Shown: positions 1-10,152 of the stretch, piece by piece
Layout: each line of letters starts with the position of its first letter
Position numbering within the stretch: position 1 is the first letter of the stretch
Assembly (NCBI GenBank): GCA_030248195.1
Contig: JASAND010032067.1
Coordinates: 94,198 to 158,197, forward strand
Direction of reading: 5' to 3'
Source: Trissonchulus latispiculum
Lineage: Eukaryota; Nematoda; Enoplea; Enoplida; Ironidae
DNA: 64,000 nucleotides
Made by a program: the position numbers and the translations under genes
The notes under the pieces: generated by a model
Told to the model about the DNA's origin: nothing
Databases searched by the model: none
Seen by the model: the letters and a program-made list of their open reading frames with translations, nothing else

Positions 1-488
1 TACCAAATGAACCAAACTTTGCGGCAATTAATACTCCAAGTATCTGTCTTAACTTTGGTATAAATGACGTGATTTCGTTAATCCCTGTATTCGCAGTGCT
101 GGATTATATTATCGATATTGTCGCTGTTATTTGGCACCATTTCGAAGATGTGAGTCAATTACACCCAAAGTACTGTGGCAGAATAGGCTGAAACGTTGCA
201 CATTACAGGCCAGTGAGTGCACCAAGATGTGCCGAAAGGTATGTCACTAAACCTCGCTCCAATGCTTAGAAATGCTAGATTGATTTCTCGAAGTATGGAT
301 GGCGATCGCTCCAGAAAGCTCTAAGACAGTTGTAAGCACATACTGAACGAAGGAAGCGTCATATCGAAAAACGGATTTCATATTCGGATTCAGCAGGTCA
401 AATAACCCCTATAACCACCTTTTCGGCAAAATCGGAGGCAAAAAATGTTTTGACCCCATTTTTACTGCGCTTAGCTAGCTTTTCAGGC
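1..488. other. AT-rich stretch, no gene seen
   Basis: No ORF of note, no recognisable domain, and no terminal repeats were seen. The stretch runs up to the start of a short tandem duplication. Confidence 0.5.
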
Positions 489-690
489 CTAAAAATAAGG
501 GTTATTTCTTAATTAAAAGTTGGCTAGCACACTAACCAGAAAACCAAAGCCCTTGAAACTCACAGACAGTATGCCCCTATTAGAGCCACCTAAAAATAAG
601 GGTTATTTCTTAATTAAAAGTTGGCTAGCACACTAACCAGAAAACCAAAGCCCTTGAAACTCACAGACAGTATGCCCCTATTAGAGCCAA
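489..690. repeat. 101-bp tandem duplication, two copies
   Basis: The unit starting CTAAAAATAAGGGTTATTTC at 489 recurs at 590 with no difference that I can see. This is a single head-to-tail duplication of non-coding DNA. The identity implies a recent event or an assembly duplication. Confidence 0.9.
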
Positions 691-1182
691 ATAACTGGTA
701 AAAAGCTGGGGTAGGCTAGGGGCTGCCAATTTTATTAGATCGAAAACGGCGCACGGTCACCTCGCAACTTTTTGCAAAATTTCAAACTTTGAGCTGTTAA
801 TTACTTTAGTTTATTGTTTATTAGTTGTACTTTTAATATTTAGCACTAGTAACAGTTAACATTTGTGACAAAAAGTTTCAGAATTGGTCAAACCGTTAAT
901 CCACCAGAATTCAGAAAAGCTTTTTCAAAAAACCCACTTTTCGCACCAAAATTTCTACTTTGGCGTAGTGCCAGAATCGATATGTGTTAGATATAATAAT
1001 GCCCACTACGGACTATTTAACCTTGATATGTTAGCTAATCATATGCCAAAAGGCAGGTCTCTCTGAAGAAGTTGTGCAAAACCGTTCGTAGCCCCCCCCC
1101 TTAACTGTTAAATGTCAGCGTGGCATATAATATAACAAAACAGTTCGTAACAATTTAACTTAGTTTTCATTTTCAATAGGTA
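691..1182. other. Non-coding stretch ending in a dispersed repeat
   Basis: No gene seen. From about 1107 the sequence resembles 27827-27935, upstream of BTB gene 3: both contain CAGCGTGGCATATAA, then AACAATTCGTA-like and TTTGCAGAT blocks. The match runs to about 1230, into the start of the BTB-tail remnant, so the two loci probably derive from duplicated DNA of the BTB array. Confidence 0.45.
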
Positions 1183-1467
1183 TCGCTAATTTTTGCTCAA
1201 AAATTGTCAGAAATTTGCAGATCGTCTGCAAACAGAAATGTTTTAGTCACTGTTCCCGTTCCCTAAATATTGAAACATCATATTAATCAAGACAGGAAAC
1301 GTATTGGGAACGCTGGTCCTTGTTCAAACTTTTCGTGTTCCTTCTGTAACAACACTGCAGTTCAGTACTTATATGGCATAAAGTGTACCGTTTGTGGTAT
1401 TACGTCTTGTGACATCAGAATGGATTGTCTTGTTAATTTTGCTGTTCATATCTGTACTAAGAAATAG
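1183..1467 (+). pseudogene. 3' remnant of a BTB + Cys8-His family gene
   Basis: The last part of exon 2 of the family seen intact at 12033-12538, 22581-23089 and 31285-31790. The C-terminal module from about 1318 keeps C-x4-C-x2-C, C-x2-C-G-x3-C and the ending FAVHIC, followed by Lys-Lys and a stop as in gene 1. An in-frame TAA at 1264-1266 lies inside the region matching the helical part of exon 2. The sequence before about 1183 no longer resembles the exon, so the copy is 5'-truncated and probably dead. An intact terminal exon with an unrecognised acceptor just before 1270 is a weaker alternative. Confidence 0.7.
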
Positions 1468-1498
1468 TGCCAGATACGTTATGCTTTGATACGATACG

Positions 1499-1918
1499 AC
1501 ACTAGCGTAGTCAGAAAAAATTTTCGGGGGAGGGAATGCCAAAATTTGGTGGGGGTCTGTAAAATCAGTTTTTTCTCTTTCTCTTTCTCGTCTCTTTCAG
1601 TTGAAAATTTTTCAGATTTGTAACGTCTGAGGAATTTTTTCAAAGCATTCTTTGAATTAAAGAAGCGAAATGATGCTCAATACGTTTTCATTCACGCAAA
1701 TGATGTATAAACTGGGCGAACCACGCCCATTAGGGTATTTAGAACACATTTTTGGCGTTCTAAACCCATATTATGGTGGTAAATTTAAGTAAATACGCAC
1801 CGAAGGCGCGAAAATTTTTTTGAAAAACGAGCGTTTTACACATGGCAGGAAAAAATTCCTGAGAGCAACACAATTTCGGGGGGGGGGGGAATTCCCCCCC
1901 CCCTGGCTACGCGCCTGC
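1499..1918. mobile_element. Short non-autonomous DNA transposon (MITE), 420 bp
   Basis: Bounded by direct repeats GATACGATACG at 1488-1498 and 1919-1929. The ends are imperfect inverted repeats sharing GCGTAG(T/C)CAG, each followed by a G/C run. The target duplication is internally repetitive, so its true length is 8 to 11 bp. No coding capacity. It sits 32 bp after the stop of the broken BTB tail. Confidence 0.65.
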
Positions 1919-1929
1919 GATACGATACG

Positions 1930-2905
1930 TTTTGCTTTAATGGTCATTATATCCGTGTATTCTCTACACTTAGTCAATAGTAGTTTTATCAAAGATTACG
2001 TTCGTTGCGTGTTTGCTCTCTCTGGATTTGATCCTGTTTTGCTTCTTTTTTGTGTATTGTTTATGCCACTCTGTGTCTGTAGTTGTACTGTGTCGCACGA
2101 TGTGTTTTTCTACCGTTTCCTCAACTGAATCGTTTGATTACCTTTAGCTGAAAATTCCTATTATCGCTGCACTGCGTTCGCGATAATGCAGCTTTTAGCT
2201 AGTACCTATAAAAGGATGTAGCTGCACGAATACTTTGAATTGTGGAACACTCTCCTTTAAAAGAGAACGTCTTTGGCGCTTTCGTCCTTCTTTTCTTTAC
2301 TTTGGCACATTCGCATCAGTTTTGTGCTTCAGTTGTTTGATATTTGCATTCTTTTCATGTTTCCAGGGATAAAGTTATGTTTTGCAGTTTACTGTCGCAT
2401 GCGTTATCTCTGACTGCTGGGTAGCTTTTCACTAACACTGTAGCTGTTGTTATCCACTGCTTTATGTTCTGTTCTTCTGCTTTGCTTTTTGATTTCAATA
2501 AAGTTGAATAGTTTTCTCTGAAAATGAGAATAAAGGCTTTGCGGGACAGTCTGTTAGCTGAATGATATGCTTTCAACAATTTAAACATTGTTGCAGCATT
2601 GAAACATCGTAATGTAAAGTTACTCTTGTATAGGAAGTGATGAAAACGAAGAGTTGGCTGGTTTGAAGACGTCACTCAGTGCTTATCTGTATAGGTTGAC
2701 CCGTCCCAAGTCAACAGTTGCACTCAAATACAGGATATACAATTTTCAGGCACTTTTCTGCTACCCTCCCACCAAACAGGGGGGTTTGCTTTGTCGAAGA
2801 GAGCTACCCCCCCTCCACCAACCGGGGGAACATTCGCGGAGCACCGTTACGCAATGCCAAGAAGAGGAGCCCTCTAGTGGCCTACTCTTCTTCTTGTATA
2901 TAGTG
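1930..2905. other. Intergenic DNA; left flank of retrotransposon insertion
   Basis: No convincing gene. From about 2835 the sequence (CGGAGCACCGTTA, GCAATG, TACTCTTCTTCT, AGTGCA) matches 21270-21345 inside the intron of BTB gene 2, where no retrotransposon is present. This is therefore the left half of a dispersed repeat interrupted at 2906. Confidence 0.55.
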
Positions 2906-2975
2906 CAATTATCTCTACACTACGTTCCGAGATAATCTTCCTTAAGTCTATGGAATACAAAGATGGGAAAACAAA
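2906..2975 (-). repeat. Split direct repeat B2 (3' terminus)
   Basis: Seventy bases matching 4321-4390 with no difference seen, starting CAATTATCTCTACACTACG on the + strand. It is the 3' terminal segment of the retrotransposon. Confidence 0.9.
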
Positions 2976-3075
2976 CCATAAAGAAGAAGAAGAAGAGAGC
3001 TTTATTGAGCTTTGCCTAATACAACGGTCAGAAAACACAGTTTGGCACATAAAAAATGAGCTATCAAAATAAAAA

Positions 3076-4015
3076 TTAAGCTTTTAAAATATTAGAAGCA
3101 ACAAGCCTTCGTTTTTGTAAGGGTTCTTCAACATAACGATCTAAAGATTGGACAGACTTCCACCGTCCCTGGAGCTGAATTAATCGGTCGGAAACTTCAG
3201 CTCTGACAGCGGCAGTGGCACCGCTCGCACGAAGGCTGTGAGTGGATATGGTACTAGGATCCAGTCCTACGGACTGCGCAGACGTTTTCACAACTTTCCG
3301 CAGCGTATCATAAGAGATGGCCTTACCAGAGGGAATCAGACCGGATTTCTTAGTGTGTCGGAAAGATTGCAACAAGGGTGAAGACGTAGTAAGAAAAGGA
3401 AACGACAGAAGGTATTCAAGAAAAGTTTGAAGCAGGGTAAACAGACATTTACCATCATGAGACGCCGCAATCACAGTAAAATCTCCTTTGCGGAGTTGGT
3501 CCGTTTTACTCGAACGAATGTGAACCTTGGCAAAGGAATCATAAAAAACAACGTCGCCAATGGTGAGGGATCGACGTTCACTTGCCCGACACATAGCGAC
3601 ATAGCCAAGAGAGAAAATTACACCAGTTCGCAATTGAACAGGATCAGAATGTGAAGACTGAGCTGTAGAAAGGATGGTGGTAATATGTGCTGAGGAAAAA
3701 ACAGCCTTCTTGGTTGAGGGACGGGCAGCCGGCAAGCAACTTGAGGAGAGACGGATGTTTGCCGAGAGACTCGCCATATCCAAGAAATTGATTGAGGAAG
3801 GACAAGGAAGAGAATGCCAAATTCACAGAGGCAGCACTAAGAGAGTTACGTAAGTGAAGCAGGAACAATCCAGCCTGAAGGGGCTGAACTGGCAAAGCGG
3901 GAGTATCAGGACAAGCTGTAGCGAGCCACGAAATAAATTGCTGAATAAAGTTAAGATACGACTTAAGCGAGTTGGTCGCCAAACTGGAGCACATGGTCAC
4001 AGCAAAATCGATCAT
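3076..4015 (-). CDS. Tyrosine recombinase (YR) of the retrotransposon, frame change inside
   Basis: Integrates the circular cDNA by site-specific recombination. The first in-frame ATG is at 4015; the frame is open upstream to 4174 through the A2 repeat, but only from a TTG. The first part (about 4015-3720) is a helical core-binding domain (SLKSYLNFIQQFISW). The catalytic part lies one frame over (3783-3076): first Arg in MCRASERRS, then HSLRASGATAA (H-x-x-R), a Trp in GRWKSV, and the nucleophile Tyr in LDRYVEEP. The R-H-R-W-Y set is complete. The parts join by a +1 change near 3730 (after ...KLLAG). It lies between A2 and B2, apart from gag-pol, so A2 may act as its own leader. Either a mutated or a frameshifted gene. 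Confidence 0.85.
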
Positions 4016-4143
4016 TTGAGGCGGAGAAGTAGAAGCACCTCGAAGAGAAGAGTACCAGGAAGTAACGGAAATGAGGCCTAAACACAGCAGACGACACAGT
4101 AAGAAAATACAGAAGTGTGAGGTAGAAGGGATGGGTGGGAGGG

Positions 4144-4327
4144 CAGGCTGACGAACCAGGCACACAAAAAACAAAACTACGGGACAGAGGAACTTGGCAG
4201 AGCTACCGTTGTAGGCAAAAATTAGCTCGTAACTGAAGAGACAATGCAGTCGTAGCTAACTACGCAATATGCAAATGAGCAGTATGCAAATTAGGATCTT
4301 TGCATTCCCCGACTTAAGATCAATTAT
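4144..4327 (-). repeat. Split direct repeat A2, probable internal promoter/leader
   Basis: 184 bp matching A1 at 7170-7355 apart from a GC dinucleotide missing near 4259. It abuts and overlaps B1 through CAATTAT. It directly precedes the recombinase frame, just as A1 precedes gag, so both ORFs have the same upstream sequence. Confidence 0.9.
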
Positions 4328-4390
4328 CTCTACACTACGTTCCGAGATAATCTTCCTTAAGTCTATGGAATACAAAGATGGGAAAACAAA
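4321..4390 (-). repeat. Split direct repeat B1
   Basis: 70 bp matching B2. Together B1 and A2 reproduce the junction expected when the element's two ends are joined in a circular intermediate. Confidence 0.9.
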
Positions 4391-4429
4391 GCATAACACT
4401 AGCAAAGACGACGATATAAGGAACAGAAT

Positions 4430-6677
4430 TTATTTATCAAAATATAAACACAGTAAAGACAAAGGAAACGATTTAGAACCAAAAATTCCACCAGACTGTG
4501 AACCAGGAAGAACAAATCTTTGTGCGTTTCTAATAATAAATTTGAAACGCAGCCCAAAATCCGCGGGAGTAGTAGTCAAAAGCATCGGAAAATAAGGAGC
4601 TGAAATCCAAAAAGGCACAATTAATAAGAGTTTCACATTAGAACATTGTTGAAGTTTATGCAGCACAGCAGCCGCGAAACGTGGTGGTGGTACTGCCCAA
4701 ACGCACTCAAAGTCCCAAATTTGTGTGAAGGCATCAACGCCTAGAGAACCGGGACAAGCAAATTTTGAAAAAAAGCGAGGAACTTTTGAATTAGTAGAAT
4801 GAGCAAAAATATCGATACTAAAGGGACCGAAACGTCTGTTAAAGACACGAAAAAGAGTATCAGAAATAGTCCAGTCATCACTGTCTTTGAGCTTACTGTA
4901 ATAGTCGGCTACAGTATTGTAAGATCTGGGAATCCAAGTCACCTTTAATTGAATTTCGTACCGAGTACAAAAATCCGCAATTTGAATAGCAAGTGCGTGG
5001 AGACGAGGCTTCATTGAACCACGTCGTATAATATAAGTTACCGATTGGTTATCAGTATATATACCACAAAACAGACGATTTTTGCAATTCAGCACACAGA
5101 CTTTGCAAACCAATATAAATGGAAACTAACTCTTTGAATGTCAAGCCCGTAGCCCCAGCTTCCGAACCGTCAACTCCGGCAATCGAGCCCACAGCCCGCA
5201 ACCGGTCCCAAGGAAAATGTGCAATCTTCCACACATCGGTCTCTTTGAAGAGAACAGAAGCTCCACCAAGATCACTGGCGTCAGAAGTCACCTGCCAGAC
5301 AGGTACCACAGGAAGCGGGGCTAAGCTCCGCGAAGATATGTTGGCTAAATGGTCCAACCAAAAGTTGACATCAGCAAGAACTAACTCGTTGACAATCAAA
5401 GGATCGTCCCACGCCTGACTAGCTCCGACCAGGGCGTACATAGATCGCGTGCGTAGCAAAACGGTATCACCTAAAACGGGCATACAAGACATTAAACGCC
5501 CTGCACAGCGCAAAATCATTCGAGCAGTAGAAGAATAGGTTGATTTCAGTTGTTGCAAGTCCGACATAATTTTGGTTAATTTCGAGGTCGGAACGGCAAC
5601 CGAAAAAAGGACACTGTCAAGAGTAAAACCAAGAAAGTCGAGACGTTGAACTGGCTGTAAGACAGACTTAGGAATATTCAGAACCCATCCAGCCTGATGT
5701 AAATCAGTAACAACAATTTTCAGATGAGACCTCAAAAGAGAAGGAGTCGGAGCGAACAGAATACAGTCATCAAAAAAGAAAACAACAAAAATACCTTGAA
5801 GGCGCCAACGTGCCACAAATGGGCGCAAAAGCTTGTTAAACAAATAGGGAGCAGATGAAAGTCCAAACGGTAACACTGTAAATTTTAGAAACTCCGTACC
5901 TGATCCAAAATCCCATGCCAAACCTAAGAATTTGCTACTGTGAGGATGTATATCGACATGGTAGTAACCAGATTTTAAATCCAGCTTAGCCATAAAACAA
6001 TTAGAACTAAAATATTGTAAGGCGTGAGAAATGTTTTCAAGTTTAAATTTAAATTTAGCTACCCAATGATTCAAAGTCGAACAATCCAGAATTAAGCGTA
6101 ACTTGTTAGAACTAAACTGAACCGAAAGAGGGTTACAACAGTACAAGTCATCGGGCTCACACTTAACCACAAAACCATACGTAATAAGATTAGTGAGTTC
6201 GCTGGTCACAAAGGAAGACTGTGCAATAGCAGACTGATTATTAGCTTTTGAAAAACGAGGTAGTTTGCCAACGACAGGTACTGTGTAACCAAACTCTACA
6301 GTATTTAAGACTAAAGGATTAGGAGAAATATGAAACCAAAAACTCTTGTGTTGTCTAAGTCTACCGCAAACGTTACCAAGATTACATAAAGCTTCTTGCT
6401 GAATTAAAATAGTTTCAAATGAAATTTTACCTTCCAGCAGGTTTAGATGGCGGGCGGACAGATCAGGAAAGTTGTGCTGAAGTGGTTGGGACAGATTTGA
6501 AGCGGTTGTGGGGACAGTCACGGACAAAATGGCCTGGCTTGCGGCAGAGGTAGCAGGGATCAGCGTTTGCGGACCAGTTTCGACCCTGGACTCGTGGCCG
6601 AGAAACCCGGGTGTAGGCCCCTCGGCCGCCTGAAAAGGGCTGAGGCTGAGTCTTCGTCGTGTTGGAGGATAAAGCAC
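4430..6677 (-). CDS. Reverse transcriptase-RNase H polyprotein, frame change inside
   Basis: Copies the element RNA into cDNA. RT motifs in order: AKLDLKSGYYHVDIH (first catalytic Asp), VLPFGLSSAPYLFNK, then FFFDDCILF, the polymerase Asp pair with Phe instead of the usual Tyr, then LDFLGF. RNase H begins at TSDASDLGGAS and ends with TDNQSV and WIPRSYNTVADYYSK. A downstream block (FSIDIFAHSTNSKVPRFFS, VDAFTQIW) is the C-terminal extension seen in DIRS/Ngaro pol. RT plus early RNase H occupies 6677-5052; the rest is at 5113-4430, one base out of phase, with the change near 5055-5065 beside TATATATA. It overlaps gag by 215 nt in another frame and has no ATG of its own that I favour, so expression by +1 frameshift from gag is possible. 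Confidence 0.9.
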
Positions 6678-7164
6678 TCAGACCCAAAACCACACTTTCT
6701 GTAGCAGACAGGTTGAGCTTCTTGGATTTGGACAAAACGGCCGCAGTCTTGAAGCCAACAGAATCATTGAGAACAACCTGCTTGTGTTGATCGTCGATCT
6801 TGGTAAGCGTCTTCTTCATTTTTCGGAGGGCACGAGGCAACTTGGAACCCTTATGTTTATACTTTTTAACTATCTTATAGCAGGATTGAATATCGGCTCT
6901 CACAGTTTGAAGAAATTTCAATTGGTCATAGTTTGTCTGGTACCGCAAATCATTTTTCTTAAGAGTTCGAGAAGAATGCGTTGAGGAGCTGGAAGACGAA
7001 GAGCTGAGTGATCGGTGCCGGCGACGCTTCCTAAGATGTCGAGAGGAAGCGCTACTGGAAGTAGACTTTGACCGAGCGGATCCTGAGCGGCGATCGTTAC
7101 TGGCAGAAGCAGAGCGTCTATCTGCTTCGGCTTCACGTCGATCGGATTCTCTGTCAGCAGGCAT
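6463..7164 (-). CDS. Gag-like protein with CCHC zinc knuckle
   Basis: 233 residues from the ATG at 7164-7162, six bases inside A1, so the leader is the A1 repeat. The N-terminal third is Arg/Ser-rich with a long Ser run. A basic segment follows, and near the C-terminus there is one CCHC knuckle, CYLCRKPGHFVRDC (C-x2-C-x4-H-x4-C), which binds nucleic acid. This is the usual design of gag in DIRS/Ngaro elements, where it packages the RNA. The open frame extends upstream only through a TTG codon at 7200. The pol frame overlaps its 3' end. Confidence 0.85.
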   Translation of the reverse strand: MPADRESDRREAEADRRSASASNDRRSGSARSKSTSSSASSRHLRKRRRHRSLSSSSSSSSTHSSRTLKKNDLRYQTNYDQLKFLQTVRADIQSCYKIVKKYKHKGSKLPRALRKMKKTLTKIDDQHKQVVLNDSVGFKTAAVLSKSKKLNLSATESVVLGLSALSSNTTKTQPQPFSGGRGAYTRVSRPRVQGRNWSANADPCYLCRKPGHFVRDCPHNRFKSVPTTSAQLS

Positions 7165-7169
7165 GAAAA

Positions 7170-7355
7170 CAGGCTGACGAACCAGGCACACAAAAAACAA
7201 AACTACGGGACAGAGGAACTTGGCAGAGCTACCGTTGTAGGCAAAAATTAGCTCGTAACTGAAGAGACAATGCAGTCGTAGCTAACGCTACGCAATATGC
7301 AAATGAGCAGTATGCAAATTAGGATCTTTGCATTCCCCGACTTAAGATCAATTAT
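7170..7355 (-). repeat. Split direct repeat A1 (5' terminus)
   Basis: 186 bp, the 5' end of the retrotransposon. It matches A2 at 4144-4327 except for two extra bases (GC) near 7287. It likely contains the promoter and transcription start for gag-pol, by inference from family structure. Confidence 0.9.
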
Positions 7356-7677
7356 GCACTCTTGATAGCATTATGCCTATGAACTCTAGTTAGTTATTTC
7401 AAAAAATTTAATTACACAGGCATATTGAGGGAGGTTCTATGTTCTAATTGGAATTCTAATTCTTTTGCAAACATTTCATCAAATTTTTAAAATTTGAATC
7501 AGCGTGAATTAGACAGTTTTAGACAATTTGATACTTAATATTAAATTTAAAGTAAAATCAATAAACAAGCGCGGTACAGCACAGCTCTACACGTTGCAGG
7601 ACTTCTGAATCTATGAATTTATGAAACACTTGTCTAAGCGGCTAGCCTACGGTCAATCCGATACCAAAATCTTGATT
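7356..7677. other. Right flank of retrotransposon, no gene
   Basis: The first 30 bases (GCACTCTTGATAGCA) match 21350-21375, downstream of the equivalent uninterrupted site. The rest is AT-rich with no feature seen. Confidence 0.5.
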
Positions 7678-8143
7678 CGACCAAACCAAGAGTTTATAAT
7701 ATCAAGAGTAAGACACTCAGCTCTTCCCAATAGAATAAGCTTGCAAGATGCTCGAAACATTAAGGCCGAAATCTCGGGGGAGGGGGCTTCTCAGCATGTA
7801 AGCATACAACGATATCATTTTTTAAAGACGGGCGTTTTCGACAAATTAGATACTATAACATTCAACAACGACGTAACGCATTTCTAAGAAATGATGAAAT
7901 TCTAGAATTTTCGTCGCAAGGATGCTTTATTGCCAGTTCTGTAAGAGATTACCTAAACCGAACTATATAATTTTTATATCGTTAAAAAGATCTCGTTCTA
8001 CGCAACATAATCATATAAAAATTATTGCTGTACGATTTTCCTAGCTCAAGTTATAGTATTTAATTTGTCGAAAACGACCGTCTTCAAAAAATGTCAGCGT
8101 TGTATGTTTACATGCTGAGAAGCCCACCGAGATTTCGGCCTTA

Positions 8144-9669
8144 AGCCGGGTTCACACAGGAGTCTTAAGTCTTAAGTCTTAAGGTTTTAAGGTCTTAAGT
8201 CGTAAGAAATTGGTTCACACAGAGTCTTAAGTCTTAAGGTCTTAAGTCTTAAGGTCTTAAGCTCTTAAGACTTAAGACTGGATTGATTCCCACTGCAGTT
8301 TTTAGTCTTAAGTTTTAAGTCTTTAGAATCCTTGCGACTGAAAATTTCGACGTCAGCTGAATTCATCTCTTAAGACTAGTCTTAAGGATTTGACCAATCA
8401 AAACACAGCGCTAAGCTCCGCCCACGTATTGTTTGCTTGCATTTTCCCATAGAAGTGGTTTTTTGCGCTTTGTGTTTTTGTCATATCCAGCATGTCTTCG
8501 CCCGGTCTATCAGATGAAGCATTGATTGAAGAAGTTAGAAAAACGTACCAAAGAGTACCAACATCAATCATGGTAAATCTGTAGTGGGCATCAGCCACCG
8601 CCAACAAAACAATGCTAAAAGTTCCTTTGAAATTGTAGAAATCGGAACCAGAGAGAGCGGGAGCTTGAATGACGCAATGTTTGCCATCGATGGCACCAAA
8701 GGCGTTTGGAAACTGCCAGCGTGTTTCAAACTGGCGTGCTGATTCAACCAGGTCATTCGTTGAAGGGGGTTTGAGATAGAGCTTAGAAAGAGCAGACCAA
8801 AGGGCATCAAGAGTTTCTGAGACTGTGTTGCAAACTGTGGACTTGCCCATACGGTAGGAAAAAGAGATGGTTTGCTGGGAATCACCAGTGGCTAGGTATC
8901 GCAAGGTAACTGCCAGCATTTCATCAGGGCGAATATAGTCAGAACGATAATTAGTTTCCACTTTCATCTTCAGCTCCGGACCGACTAAACTCAAGAGATT
9001 GTCAAAATCTGTTGGCAGCATTCGAAACATCTTAAAATAAGACTCGTGATCAAATAGCCTCATTTCCTGTATTAATCCATAAAATTCACTGGCAAAGGAT
9101 CGCTTTTTGAATGCGGGCCTTATCCAGAACCTACGCCGCTTCCGCAACATCATATTAAGATATAAAATTCCAATAATCTTAGCATGCTTAATCCTACGTT
9201 TTCTGGCCATATCTTAAATAATATCAACAGTGCCCTTTCAAGAATTTACGCGAAAAATTATTTTTAGTTAGATACAAGAATAATTTAGAAAATAATTAAA
9301 TAAATGTTGTAATTCGGTAAAAAATTTGAAAACTGTCTGATTTTGTTGGATCAAATTACAAAAAAACAAAATGTTTCACTCCCACAAAATTCATTAATGA
9401 ACATAATTAAACATATTTAATGAAATTGCAGTTAATTCTTCAAAGGGCATAATGTTTCTCCGTTTCTAAAGACACGTTTCTAAAGACTTAAAACTGGCAA
9501 TGTGAATCAATGCCTTAGGACTTACGACTAACGACTCCTAAAGACTAGAGACTTACGACTTACGACTTGAGACTCCTGTGTGAATCAATTAGGTCTTGAG
9601 ACTAAAGACATAAAACTTACGACTAGAGACTTAAGACTTAAGACTTAAGACTCCTGTGTGAACCCGGCT
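8144..9669 (-). mobile_element. PIF/Harbinger DNA transposon, internally degenerate
   Basis: Target duplication TTA at 8141-8143 and 9670-9672. Terminal inverted repeats begin AGCCGGGTTCACACAGGAG. Just inside both ends are dense arrays of the word CTTAAG(T/A)CTTAAG (8160-8395 and 9470-9650, drifting to ACTTACGACT on the right). It encodes a partial transposase. The 3-bp TWA-type duplication plus the transposase assign it to PIF/Harbinger. Confidence 0.9.
8398..9210 (-). CDS. PIF/Harbinger transposase (DDE_Tnp_4 type), C-terminally damaged
   Basis: 270 residues from an ATG at 9210. Recognisable parts: FKMFRMLPTDFDNLLSLVGP, the helical region with DEMLAVTLRYLATGDS and ISFSYRMGKSTVC, the first catalytic Asp in AFGAIDGKHCVI, and FSIVLLAVADAHYRFTMIDVG. 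After that point the sequence departs from the family: the expected catalytic block after the second Asp, and the final acidic residue, are absent, replaced by an unrelated tail ending at 8398. Family members are usually longer than 350 residues. It probably cannot cut DNA. A separate Myb-like partner gene, usual for autonomous Harbinger elements, is also missing. Confidence 0.85.
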   Translation of the reverse strand: MARKRRIKHAKIIGILYLNMMLRKRRRFWIRPAFKKRSFASEFYGLIQEMRLFDHESYFKMFRMLPTDFDNLLSLVGPELKMKVETNYRSDYIRPDEMLAVTLRYLATGDSQQTISFSYRMGKSTVCNTVSETLDALWSALSKLYLKPPSTNDLVESARQFETRWQFPNAFGAIDGKHCVIQAPALSGSDFYNFKGTFSIVLLAVADAHYRFTMIDVGTLWYVFLTSSINASSDRPGEDMLDMTKTQSAKNHFYGKMQANNTWAELSAVF

Positions 9670-9755
9670 TTAATGTTTCGAGCATCTTGCAAGCTTATTC
9701 TATTAGGAAGAGCTGAGTGTCTTACTCTAGGTATTATAAACTCCTGACCAAACAC

Positions 9756-10120
9756 AGCACAATAATGAAGATGCATTTGCTAAAGTTTATTCTTTTGAAA
9801 CAATTTGCTAAAATTTATTCTTTTGAAACAATTATCAAAATTCAAAATCCAAAATTTTGGTATTCCACTGTCAAAGCGGATTTAGTCCCAGGTAATTCCA
9901 CCTTCCTATATGGGATGAGTTCTGAATCCCATCCCGATCCCATCCCATGGGATCCCATCCCATTTGTCAACACTGAATCAGGCTAGCATTGTAGCAGGCT
10001 TGTTATCTCCTAAGCCTTGCCTGGTTCCATGACACCTAAAACTTCTAGCTTCATTGCCTTGGCATTACGTTCGCACATAAGTATGTCAACAGTATCTTAA
10101 TAATACCTGTTAATACTAAT
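9756..10120. other. Upstream region of BTB gene 1
   Basis: Contains a 28-bp tandem pair at about 9778-9833 and a patch of CCCAT words at 9927-9962. No gene and no clear core promoter. This is the candidate upstream intron or intergenic region of BTB gene 1. Confidence 0.4.
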
Positions 10121-10152
10121 TTTTTTATTTTACAGTATCCGTAAGTTGAATC
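10117..10152 (+). promoter_or_regulatory. 3' splice acceptor and 17-nt leader before BTB gene 1
   Basis: A T-rich tract ends in TTTTACAG at 10128-10135, followed by 17 nt and the ATG at 10153. The same arrangement precedes genes 2 and 3. It implies a 5'-UTR intron, or a spliced-leader addition site. Which of these applies cannot be told from DNA. Confidence 0.6.

Larger units (their letters stand above)
2906..7355 (-). mobile_element. DIRS/Ngaro/PAT-type tyrosine-recombinase retrotransposon
   Basis: A 4.45-kb element read on the - strand in the order A1 (7355-7170), gag (7164-6463), RT-RNase H (6677-4430), B1 (4390-4321), A2 (4327-4144), tyrosine recombinase (4015-3076), B2 (2975-2906). A1/A2 are 186/184 bp and B1/B2 are 70 bp each. 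They form the split direct repeats typical of YR retrotransposons. No target-site duplication is visible, as expected for recombinase insertion. B2 and A1 meet the flanks through a shared CAATTAT, so insertion at or into that heptamer is likely. The flanks rejoin to match the uninterrupted copy at 21270-21375. Single-base frame changes in pol and YR suggest a degenerate copy unless they are programmed. Confidence 0.9.
7685..9750. repeat. Foldback (palindromic) element split by a Harbinger insertion
   Basis: 7688-7990 is repeated as its reverse complement by about 8000-8140 continued at 9670-9750. Matching blocks include GAGTAAGACACTCAGCTCTTCC with its partner near 9705-9730, CATGTAAGCATACAACG with its partner near 8100-8120, and GTTTTCGACAAATTA with its partner near 8065. 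Removing 8144-9669 restores a roughly 0.5-kb hairpin. No protein. Confidence 0.8.

Noticed and set aside
4015..7200. Shared N-terminus of gag and recombinase frames starting at 7200 and 4174
   Set aside because: Those starts are TTG codons inside the A repeats. The identity reflects the repeated DNA. ATG codons at 7164 and 4015 fit the domains.
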